In this document: one piece after another, positions 37,491 through 43,867 of the stretch | Position numbering within the stretch: position 1 is the first letter of the stretch | Layout: every line of letters starts with the position of its first letter | From: a virus | DNA length: 44,883 nucleotides | Virus record (IMG/VR): IMGVR_UViG_3300006922_000046 | Span: 1 to 44,883 of that record | Direction: 5' to 3' (one strand) | Translations under genes and position numbers: made by a program | Notes under the pieces: generated by a model | The model's input: the letters and a program-made list of their open reading frames with translations, nothing else | Told to the model about the DNA's origin: nothing | The model's database searches: none

Positions 37491-37522
37491 CAAATATAGT
37501 GAATAATATTTAATCTACCAAA
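37491..37522 (-). promoter_or_regulatory. Host-type promoter TTTG-N20-TATATTTG, leaderless arrangement
   Basis: Minus strand: TTTG at 37519-37522, TATATTTG at 37491-37498, spacer 20 nt, only 4 nt to the ATG at 37486. Confidence 0.7.
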
Positions 37523-37584
37523 AAAAGGAGTGAGGTATATGGAATATTAATAGAGAACGTTTTATAAGAATAAACTAAATCTCT

Positions 37585-39207
37585 CTATGTGTGATTAAAT
37601 TTATATTTTGTGGCGTGATAATTTTTTGACACTTCATCAGGTGATAAAGCTCTATCATAAATTCTAAATTGGAAGTAAGTCATATCACCCAAACTGTTTG
37701 GTGATGTTCTATTAGTTGCCCTACTATTTAATTTAGGGTAAGCGTTTGTTTGTGATGCTAAAACACCCCCACTTGGATAAGTATAAGTTTGGATTAATTC
37801 TCCATTTTTATAGGATTTAACATAATTTCCATCATATGTTAATACAAATTGAATAGTTTCCCCAACAGCAATATTAGCTGTTGAATCATACCAAAACCAA
37901 CCTTTATTATTAGCCTTCACAGCCCAGTATATATTACCCCCTTGTTCCTTAATTTCCCAACTATTTTCTTTATTAAAAATAATATTCTCACCACTATCAG
38001 CTGTATCTCTTCTAAACCATACTTCAACAGAAACATAATCTGTAGGTGTTTTGTCTGCTAAGGCAATAAATTCATCAGTGTTATTACAACTAATCCCACC
38101 TCCAAAATCAGTAACAGGGGTGGGAGTATTAAATAAATCAAAAGTATCGTTTCCTGTTAAATCATAACCACTACTATTTCCAATTTCGTAGGACATTAAA
38201 TTAGAAAAATCTAATGCTCTAATTAACCCGTCAGTTACGATTGGTCCTTGGTAGTAGTTTTGGAGGACTTCTGCTTCAGTTAATGTTTTATTATATACAA
38301 AAGCATTAGCACATTGCCCATTAGTACGATATGAGTGGTTAGGACCCATTACTCTAAATTTAGATGAGAAAATATTAGTTGCCCCTGATTTAGTACCAGC
38401 TCCACTACCTTGATTAAGTACACCATCTTTAATTAGATAAACTTTTGTTGTAGTTCCATCATAAGTTCCTACAGCATATAACCATTTTCCTGTTTCAACA
38501 CCTCCAACATTTACACTGTAGCAAGTACCTGTATCATTATAAAAATTTAAACTAGAAAAATGGGCTGCTAAACCTAAATTTTGACCACAACCATAATTTA
38601 AAGTACCTATTAATCCTCTTAAAGAAGCTGTATCATCTAATTTGAAAAGAATACCCATACTTACCTCAGTTTTTCCTTGTACTAAAGAGGTATTACTTGA
38701 ACCTAATTCTATATAATCATCGGTCCCATCAAAATTAAAATACCCATTTGAATTAAATGTTGGACCATTAACTAAAGTACCGTTATTTCCACCCCCACTT
38801 AAATCGTGCCAAGTAGTTCCATTATGAGGATATGAAGGAATGTTATTACCATCTAAATCTAAAACCAATCCATCTGTTATCCTAAAATTCATAGTTTGGT
38901 GGGTCACCATTTTATCATTTTGACCTTCAAAGTAATTAAAACATTGTGTTATAGTAGTATATGAAGCACGTGCAATATCATTTGTAATTTCAATCAATTC
39001 AGAATCATCAGAAGCAATTCGAATTGAAGGACCTTGATTTGCTTTATGTACATAGATAGCATAACCATCAGGAGGTGGAGTTATTCCGTTATAGTATCCT
39101 GTAACAGATGTGGGTCCCTTATCAACATCTCCGGTACCTATCCAAAAGTTACCGACATTTAAAGCGTTAGTTTCAGTTGAACTATTATATTTTATTGGAT
39201 TTGGCAT
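37585..39207 (-). CDS. Tail adhesin-like protein with two LamG-type domains, 540 aa
   Basis: After an N-terminal region of about 110 residues come two concanavalin A/LamG-like domains. The first runs from TDGLVLDLDGNNIPSYPHNG to ANAFVYNKTLTEAEVLQNYY, the second from TDGLIRALDFSNLMSYEIGN to QFRIYDRALSPDEVSKNYHA. Each opens with a D-x-x-N type start, has GVLFKL/VEVWFRRD-type strands and ends with the usual Y-N/D-R-x-L-x-x-x-E-V motif. Such domains bind sugars, and the gene is probably part of a tail fibre or decoration that contacts the host surface. TATTTATA lies 26 nt upstream. Confidence 0.75.
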   Translation of the reverse strand: MPNPIKYNSSTETNALNVGNFWIGTGDVDKGPTSVTGYYNGITPPPDGYAIYVHKANQGPSIRIASDDSELIEITNDIARASYTTITQCFNYFEGQNDKMVTHQTMNFRITDGLVLDLDGNNIPSYPHNGTTWHDLSGGGNNGTLVNGPTFNSNGYFNFDGTDDYIELGSSNTSLVQGKTEVSMGILFKLDDTASLRGLIGTLNYGCGQNLGLAAHFSSLNFYNDTGTCYSVNVGGVETGKWLYAVGTYDGTTTKVYLIKDGVLNQGSGAGTKSGATNIFSSKFRVMGPNHSYRTNGQCANAFVYNKTLTEAEVLQNYYQGPIVTDGLIRALDFSNLMSYEIGNSSGYDLTGNDTFDLFNTPTPVTDFGGGISCNNTDEFIALADKTPTDYVSVEVWFRRDTADSGENIIFNKENSWEIKEQGGNIYWAVKANNKGWFWYDSTANIAVGETIQFVLTYDGNYVKSYKNGELIQTYTYPSGGVLASQTNAYPKLNSRATNRTSPNSLGDMTYFQFRIYDRALSPDEVSKNYHATKYKFNHT

Positions 39208-39233
39208 TTAGTAACTAATATTTTGTTTATGTA

Positions 39234-39241
39234 TATAAATA
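39234..39241 (-). promoter_or_regulatory. TATTTATA late-type element
   Basis: TATTTATA on the minus strand, 26 nt before the adhesin ATG. Confidence 0.45.
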
Positions 39242-39261
39242 TATTGTAAACCAATTAATGA

Positions 39262-39383
39262 GACCAAAAAAGGGGCGGGGGATTTTTCACGAACGGAGTG
39301 AGATTCCGGTTCCGGAGACAAAACCGACCAAAAAAAGGGGGCGGGGGGTTTTTCAACGAACGAAGTGAGATTCCGGTTCCGGA
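39262..39383. repeat. GC-rich tandem repeat, two copies
   Basis: Copies at 39262-39316 and 39326-39383 (period 64 nt) share a G-run, TTTTTC, GAACGGAGTG or GAACGAAGTG, and the palindromic TTCCGGTTCCGGA. They sit between divergent transcription units in otherwise AT-rich DNA. A partial match (TTCCGGAACGGAGTG) is at 44527-44541. Confidence 0.7.
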
Positions 39384-39406
39384 AAAAAAACGGGATTTTT
39401 AGTACA

Positions 39407-39451
39407 AAAGATTTGTATTAACAATAATAATAACGTATATTTGTAGTCTAA
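39407..39451 (+). promoter_or_regulatory. Host-type promoter, copy 1 of a 45-bp repeat
   Basis: TTTG at 39412-39415 and TATATTTG at 39436-39443, spacer 20 nt. The 45 bp are identical to 39667-39711. It drives the gene at 39471. Confidence 0.7.
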
Positions 39452-39470
39452 CAAGTAAAAACATATACAA

Positions 39471-39668
39471 ATGCACACTATAGAGATTTCAATCAGCACA
39501 ACCAAATGGTTTGACACACAAAAACAAATGGCAGAATTCTTAGGAATAAAGAATACGTCAAAGAAATCAATATCGTCAAGATGTAGAGTATATGGATATG
39601 GGGTTAACTTCAACGACTATACGGGGGAATTAAACATAAACAAAAATATAGTACACCTATTGGCATAA
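39471..39668 (+). CDS. Small hypothetical protein, 65 aa
   Basis: A basic protein with a possible helix-turn-helix unit (TQKQMAEFLGIKNTSKKSI), reminiscent of a DNA-binding or adaptor domain. Two identical promoters flank it. No family recognised. Confidence 0.5.
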   Translation: MHTIEISISTTKWFDTQKQMAEFLGIKNTSKKSISSRCRVYGYGVNFNDYTGELNINKNIVHLLA

Positions 39669-39711
39669 AGATTTGTATTAACAATAATAATAACGTATAT
39701 TTGTAGTCTAA
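39667..39711 (+). promoter_or_regulatory. Host-type promoter, copy 2 of a 45-bp repeat
   Basis: TTTG at 39672-39675 and TATATTTG at 39696-39703, identical to 39407-39451. It drives the gene chain starting at 39744. Confidence 0.7.
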
Positions 39712-39743
39712 GAAGTCATACAATAGTATAACAAATTAAAAAC

Positions 39744-40076
39744 ATGAAAAATTATTTAAAAAAACTTCAAGATACCGAATACGCATTGGACGTAATATCT
39801 GGAATCTCACTTAAAGGTTATTTACACAACACAAAATACTCAGATTTAATCAAGACTTTTGGCCAACCAACTTTTAATCAAGAAAGTGGTGATGGTAAAG
39901 TTCAATTTGAATGGGTATTTGAATTCAATGGAGATATCTTTACATTATATGATTGGAAAACTTATGATGTTGAATACACAATCAATGAATTAACTACATG
40001 GAACATTGGAGGAAAAACAAGTTACGTTGATTTTTCAAATCATATCGAAGAACTATTAAATTCAAAACAAAGATGA
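39744..40076 (+). CDS. Hypothetical protein, 110 aa
   Basis: Aromatic and beta-rich (FEWVFEFNGDIFTLYDWKTY) with an N-terminal helix. The stop overlaps the next start by 4 nt (ATGA). First of a chain of small rightward genes. No family recognised. Confidence 0.5.
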   Translation: MKNYLKKLQDTEYALDVISGISLKGYLHNTKYSDLIKTFGQPTFNQESGDGKVQFEWVFEFNGDIFTLYDWKTYDVEYTINELTTWNIGGKTSYVDFSNHIEELLNSKQR

Positions 40077-40261
40077 AATCAAAAAAAGAATTATTAATAG
40101 AGAACATAACAAGGGAAGATGTGTGGGACAGTGCAAAACACAGATACGCAGATATACTACTTGAAAAATATGATGATGAAGATGTTAGAACATTCTTAAT
40201 GAACACCTTCAAACAAACGGGGGATTATTATTATATATCAATAATCAAAAATAAAGATTAA
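40073..40261 (+). CDS. Small hypothetical protein, 62 aa
   Basis: Charged helical protein (KSKKELLIENITREDVWDSA). It overlaps both neighbours (ATGA at the start, 1 nt at the end), so translation is coupled. No family recognised. Confidence 0.5.
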   Translation: MKSKKELLIENITREDVWDSAKHRYADILLEKYDDEDVRTFLMNTFKQTGDYYYISIIKNKD

Positions 40262-40527
40262 TGGAAAAAGAAAAACATATTTATTACGACTATGAAGATA
40301 ATCCCCATATTATAAATGAGGTTATTAACGAACTTATGATTGTAAGAACAATTCAAGAAATTGAAGAGTTCAATAAAGCACTCCAAATGACTTACCTAAA
40401 GATGTTCCCAACTGTAAGCGAACAAGGGGATATAATTGAAGGGATGTTTAATGAATATGTTAGTGACCACAATGTAAAACAGTGGTATGAGAGTTTATTT
40501 AAAATTAATATAGTAAAAACAAAATAA
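40261..40527 (+). CDS. Acidic hypothetical protein, 88 aa
   Basis: Mainly helical and acidic (VINELMIVRTIQEIEEFNKA). Its ATG overlaps the previous stop by 1 nt. No family recognised. Confidence 0.5.
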   Translation: MEKEKHIYYDYEDNPHIINEVINELMIVRTIQEIEEFNKALQMTYLKMFPTVSEQGDIIEGMFNEYVSDHNVKQWYESLFKINIVKTK

Positions 40528-40528
40528 T

Positions 40529-40702
40529 ATGTGGGGATTCTTTAAAAGAAAAAGTAAATTAGAAAAATTGGAAGAACAATACAGGTCTCTATTGAATGAG
40601 GCATTCCACCTGTCAAAGATAAACAGAACACAGAGTGATGAGAAATACTCCCAAGCTGAAGAGATACTAAAAGAGATTGAAAAATTATCCCCACTAAAAT
40701 AA
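40529..40702 (+). CDS. Lacal_2735-like small protein, 57 aa
   Basis: MWGFFKRKSKLEKLEEQY, then SLLNEAFHLSKINRTQSD and KYSQAEEILKEIEKL match the small Lacal_2735 family of flavobacteria in order and length. It is a basic N-terminal amphipathic helix followed by a coiled coil; its function is unknown. It points to a flavobacterial host or donor. Confidence 0.65.
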   Translation: MWGFFKRKSKLEKLEEQYRSLLNEAFHLSKINRTQSDEKYSQAEEILKEIEKLSPLK

Positions 40703-40710
40703 ATGAAACC

Positions 40711-40968
40711 ATGCCATATAAGATGACCAAAGATAGAACAACTCTAAAGTTGATTGAAGAATTAAATGAATTGGCCACAGTGTTACTTCAGAACTATAAT
40801 AAACCAAAGAAGGAATTTACATTGGAGATACAAGATGAAATTGCCGATGTCAAGTTATGGTTAAACATCGTAGAAAAACGATACGATGAAGAATATATAA
40901 ACAATAGAATTGAGGGGAAAAAGAAAAAATATAAGTTAAATAAATATGATGAAAATACAAGTCTATAA
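40711..40968 (+). CDS. MazG-like nucleotide pyrophosphohydrolase domain, 85 aa
   Basis: LIEELNELATVLLQ and LEIQDEIADVKLWLNIV give the E-x-x-E and E-x-x-D metal-binding helices of all-alpha NTP pyrophosphatases (MazG/MazG-like). Such enzymes cleave dNTPs or damaged NTPs to monophosphates. At 85 residues it is near the minimal domain. A short out-of-frame ATG at 40703 is not used. Confidence 0.6.
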   Translation: MPYKMTKDRTTLKLIEELNELATVLLQNYNKPKKEFTLEIQDEIADVKLWLNIVEKRYDEEYINNRIEGKKKKYKLNKYDENTSL

Positions 40969-41086
40969 AGTAGAATATCAAATATACTTAATACCCTACA
41001 TAAAAATAACCCACAATAGATTCCTCAATGGTAACTATGAATTTATTATAGGATGGTTTAATAGAGAACTAACAATATCAATATGA
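40946..41086 (+). CDS. Small hypothetical protein, 46 aa
   Basis: It overlaps the end of the MazG-like gene by 23 nt and the next gene by ATGA. NGNYEFIIGWFNRELTISI has normal composition. Two adjacent ATG codons are possible starts. No family recognised. Confidence 0.4.
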   Translation: MMKIQVYKVEYQIYLIPYIKITHNRFLNGNYEFIIGWFNRELTISI

Positions 41087-41175
41087 AAGAAGAAAGAATT
41101 TATACAATAATAAATATCATTATAGTGTTGGGACTTATAACACTGTTTATACTAGGAACCCGTCCCCAAGGATAA
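41083..41175 (+). CDS. Single-span membrane peptide, 30 aa
   Basis: One hydrophobic helix (IINIIIVLGLITLFIL) after a charged start; ATGA overlap with the preceding gene. It converges with the gene at 41147 (overlap 29 nt). Confidence 0.4.
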   Translation: MKEERIYTIINIIIVLGLITLFILGTRPQG

Positions 41176-41488
41176 ATACATCATCTACCTCAAGACCTGA
41201 ATTATACTCAAACCATCTCTTGAATATAGGAATCCATAACTCCCCAAATAAATTAGTTAACCTTTCATAAAGATGAGGTTCAATTAAAAGTTGTTTATCA
41301 TTCCCAAAATAAGAATAAGAAGCTATGTCATTTACCATAAAGTCATACGAACCATATTTATCAATATCCTCCCTGTAGAAATCATGTAACTCAGGACCCC
41401 ACGAATAATCAGGTTCAACATCCCTATCCAAATACGTAATAATTATATTCTCAAACTTATCCTTAGGTATCTTTACATTCATATACAT
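41147..41488 (-). CDS. Tag-bearing small alpha/beta protein, 113 aa (paralogue of 32709-33083)
   Basis: The N-terminus NVKIPKDKFENIIITYLDR is a diverged tag. DKYGSYDF and GELWIPIFKRWFEYNSGLEV match the paralogue at 32709-33083. Start could be 41488 or 41482. TATTTATG lies at the start. It is the only clearly late-type gene in this region. Confidence 0.5.
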   Translation of the reverse strand: MYMNVKIPKDKFENIIITYLDRDVEPDYSWGPELHDFYREDIDKYGSYDFMVNDIASYSYFGNDKQLLIEPHLYERLTNLFGELWIPIFKRWFEYNSGLEVDDVFILGDGFLV

Positions 41489-41493
41489 AAATA
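41486..41493 (-). promoter_or_regulatory. TATTTATG late-type element
   Basis: TATTTATG on the minus strand, 3 nt before an ATG at 41482 if that Met is the start; it overlaps the earlier ATG. Confidence 0.3.
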
Positions 41494-41912
41494 CCCATTA
41501 ATCCCTAAAATTTTTCTGAAAATTTATTTTTACATATAGAGTAACAATTACCCTCGTACATATAACAAGGGTAATCATTACACCCGTCCATTATAGTCCC
41601 ATTATAGTATAGGGGTCCATTTTCCCCAAAAATTTCCTAAAATTTTTTTCTAGAATTTTTTTGTACAAACACTGCAAAAGGGATTATCCCCCCTTTTTGA
41701 CCCTCCGAAACCCTATATGGAGGGGGGATACGGGGGAGGGGGCCCCCATAGGGGGGTATATCCGGGGGGTAGGGGAGTATTTAGGTCATTTAAATAATAT
41801 CCCCCTCCCTGATGTATATTCCACATATCCAAATTATATGGGGATTAGTTATTAACAATTGTCACATTGTCAGTTGATAACTTTTTTTTATTTGTAATTA
41901 GTTATGAATATG
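41489..41912. other. Gene-poor stretch with poly-G/poly-C tracts
   Basis: No convincing gene. From about 41675 to 41785 the strand carries repeated runs of 4-7 G or C (GGAGGGGGGATACGGGGGAG and similar) in AT-rich surroundings; the flanks are A/T tracts. A 65-codon frame through it (41661-41855) has odd composition and is not called. Confidence 0.6.
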
Positions 41913-41944
41913 TTTGGTGGATTGATTTATTAGTTGTATATTTG
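41913..41944 (+). promoter_or_regulatory. Host-type promoter, copy 1 of a 30-bp repeat
   Basis: TTTG at 41913-41916 and TATATTTG at 41937-41944, spacer 20 nt. The 30 bp at 41913-41942 recur exactly at 42836-42865. Confidence 0.7.
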
Positions 41945-41962
41945 TTATTAAATAATAAAGAT

Positions 41963-42133
41963 ATGATAGGGTTAAATGATTTAGTAGTAGGTATGGATTA
42001 CATTCACAATGGTGAGACAGTATTCACGTATGTAGGAATTGGTGACAATGAATTGTCGGACCACAATATAGTTCTTGAGTGTGGGACTGAATCATTTTTG
42101 GTTGGTGGGGATTGTATAACTAATATAAATTAA
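41963..42133 (+). CDS. Small hypothetical protein, 56 aa
   Basis: MIGLNDLVVGMDYIHNGE, FTYVGIGDNE, FLVGGDCITNI: a small beta-rich domain, soluble. The Met at 41963 is chosen because the upstream part is promoter read-through. No family recognised. Confidence 0.5.
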   Translation: MIGLNDLVVGMDYIHNGETVFTYVGIGDNELSDHNIVLECGTESFLVGGDCITNIN

Positions 42134-42139
42134 ATTGAT

Positions 42140-42211
42140 ATGAGAATTATAAAGGCGATAATCATAGGTCTACTTGTGATGTGGGGATATGATAAGGTAA
42201 AGAAGAAATAA
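42140..42211 (+). CDS. Tiny membrane peptide, 23 aa
   Basis: MRIIKAIIIGLLVMWGYD then a basic end. One span; spacing of 6 nt from the previous stop and 9 nt to the next start. Confidence 0.35.
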   Translation: MRIIKAIIIGLLVMWGYDKVKKK

Positions 42212-42220
42212 TTTTATACT

Positions 42221-42415
42221 ATGTGGTATATTATACTATTGGTATTTTTTATTATCATGTACCTCCGGTTTAATCTTAGAGTTGGTAGGGGTAAGAAGTA
42301 TTACCATCAGCTTATGGATGAGGTTCATGTATGTGATGGGTGTGGTAAGGAGTACCGTCGTATTGACGGTATTTCTGATTCCCATTGTTCCCTTCTTTGT
42401 TTTGGGGAAAAATAA
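42221..42415 (+). CDS. Membrane-anchored zinc-finger-like protein, 64 aa
   Basis: One membrane span (IILLVFFIIMYLRF) and a C-terminal VCDGCGKEYRR ... HCSLLC giving C-x2-C and C-x3-C, a likely zinc site. No family recognised. Confidence 0.5.
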   Translation: MWYIILLVFFIIMYLRFNLRVGRGKKYYHQLMDEVHVCDGCGKEYRRIDGISDSHCSLLCFGEK

Positions 42416-42835
42416 ATCTATTATTATTTTTTTATTTAATATATTATTCGTATCTTTGTTATGGTGCTCTATTGTTTGGTCCCCCCTTTTGTTTGGGGCA
42501 TCAACGCAAGTTACGGCGAAATTAATTAATAAACAATTTTTTTAATTCAAATGTTTTTCGTATCTTTGTATTATGATTGGGGGAAACCCCAACAGGGGCG
42601 GACCTTTTATTCGGGGGTGGAAGAGTAGACTCCAACCTGCTTATATATTATATATTTCCCCCCATTTAATTAGGTTATTAAATTTATTCTTCGTATCTTT
42701 GTTATGGTGCCCCATTGTGTGGGGGAAAATACAAACCAAGGCGTCAACACAAAGATACAACAATTTTTTGGTTCCACCAAATAAAACCTATGACAATGTG
42801 ACCATAATATAATTTTTTATTTCCCCAACATTATA
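42416..42835 (+). promoter_or_regulatory. Array of three TATCTTTG boxes, each next to an ATG
   Basis: TATCTTTG at 42451-42458, 42561-42568 and 42694-42701 lie 2, 4 and 2 nt before ATG codons at 42461, 42573 and 42704. The frames that follow are 22, 79 and 26 codons and are not clearly genes. A 20-bp unit is exactly repeated at 42447-42466 and 42690-42709. No -33 TTTG box is clear. Confidence 0.4.
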
Positions 42836-42867
42836 TTTGGTGGATTGATTTATTAGTTGTATATTAG
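42836..42867 (+). promoter_or_regulatory. Host-type promoter, copy 2 of a 30-bp repeat
   Basis: TTTG at 42836-42839 and TATATTAG at 42860-42867, spacer 20 nt. It drives the gene at 42872, whose ATG is 4 nt downstream. Confidence 0.6.
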
Positions 42868-42871
42868 CCAT

Positions 42872-43270
42872 ATGAATAACGACACAAGATATACGATTAA
42901 CCAAAAGATTGCGAAGCTCATCCGAAAGGACCTTCGTAAAAACAAACATGGGGGTAAATTAGTTGAGAGATATTATGACCTTGATGGTACCTACCGAATC
43001 TATGGGGTTTCATATAATACTTGGACCGAGGAATTTACATTGAACGTTGAAACCAAAAATCTAACATACGGTAGACGTTACGTTAAGGGATTACCCCAAT
43101 ACACAATTAAGTCCGGGTGGAGGTCTGTTGTTAGAATGAATAAAACTGTTAGACAATTAATTCAGGATGAATGGGGAACATACTTTGATGCAACTCACAG
43201 AAAGTATATTAGAGTAGGTAAAATTAGACATACCTACGATGAGAACTTGAAAGTGAACTTCATAGACTAA
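42872..43270 (+). CDS. Basic hypothetical protein, 132 aa
   Basis: A basic N-terminus (YTINQKIAKLIRKDLRKNK) then a beta-rich part (YRIYGVSYNTWTEEFTLNVE) and a further basic end. DNA or RNA binding is plausible. The Met at 42872 follows the promoter; an earlier Met would start inside it. No family recognised. Confidence 0.5.
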   Translation: MNNDTRYTINQKIAKLIRKDLRKNKHGGKLVERYYDLDGTYRIYGVSYNTWTEEFTLNVETKNLTYGRRYVKGLPQYTIKSGWRSVVRMNKTVRQLIQDEWGTYFDATHRKYIRVGKIRHTYDENLKVNFID

Positions 43271-43416
43271 AGTTTGTTCCAACTCCCCTTGAGGTTTATT
43301 TTGGGAATCTCCATATAGACCTCACCCTCTTTATCCATCGGAGCCAAATTGAAGTGGTCCCCAAGAGTATATTGGTCATTAAAATATTTCTGAACTTACT
43401 ATACAATATACATATA
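43271..43416 (-). other. Possible gene remnant downstream of 43417
   Basis: In the same frame as the gene ending at 43417, but after stop codons, the minus strand encodes YFNDQYTLGDHFNLAPMDKE and onward to GSWNKL before a TAG. The stretch looks protein-like yet has no good start codon. It may be the decayed end of a longer gene. Confidence 0.3.
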
Positions 43417-43836
43417 CTAACTTGGGGACCCAATTGGCTTACTTATCTCTCTAACATATAAATTTAATTCATTTAGAGAATCATTCCTTATCTCCATGGT
43501 GAGGTCCACCATATCACTTTCACTTAAAGGATGTCTGTCATTTATTCCGGAAATGATATCCCCCATCTCAGATGAAACCATTACATACACAACCTGATTG
43601 ATGGGTTTATTCTTCCCCTTTAAATTTACAACCTCATATATACATTCCCCACTGTATACCTCATCATGGTACTCCACAACAAAATGGGTGTCCTCACCCC
43701 TAACCTTTACTCCGATTCCTTCTAAATATTTCTTTTCCATACCCAATAATAAACTTATTAACAAAAAAATAAATAAAACATTAGTTATGGTCCCTATTAA
43801 AATTGTTAATAACTTTTTATAACTTGTCCCTGACAC
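43417..43836 (-). CDS. Membrane-anchored hypothetical protein, 139 aa
   Basis: One span (residues about 9-32, LLTILIGTITNVLFIFLLIS) and a polar beta-type domain (HFVVEYHDEVYSGECIYEVV). The longest frame starts with GTG at 43836; a later start is possible, but the membrane span argues for this one. No family recognised. Confidence 0.45.
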   Translation of the reverse strand: MSGTSYKKLLTILIGTITNVLFIFLLISLLLGMEKKYLEGIGVKVRGEDTHFVVEYHDEVYSGECIYEVVNLKGKNKPINQVVYVMVSSEMGDIISGINDRHPLSESDMVDLTMEIRNDSLNELNLYVREISKPIGSPS

Positions 43837-43866
43837 ACTGTCAGAGGGAAAATTGTTAATAACTTT
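43799..43866. repeat. 18-bp direct repeat and 9-bp inverted repeat
   Basis: AAAATTGTTAATAACTTT occurs at 43799-43816 and 43849-43866. GTCCCTGAC (43826-43834) and GTCAGGGAC (43899-43907) are inverted. They surround the start of the gene at 43836 and may be an operator. Confidence 0.55.
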
Positions 43867-43867
43867 A

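Noticed and set aside
41661-41855. 64-residue open frame across the G/C-tract block
   Set aside because: The composition follows the G-runs, there is no promoter or start context, and no neighbour is coupled to it.
42282-42545. 87-residue frame overlapping the zinc-finger-like gene
   Set aside because: It is an out-of-frame shadow of the gene at 42221 and runs through the promoter-like array.
42573-42812. 79-residue frame after the second TATCTTTG box
   Set aside because: The frame is rich in Trp/Leu/Arg from repeat sequence, overlaps the third box, and shows no family; kept only as part of the array.
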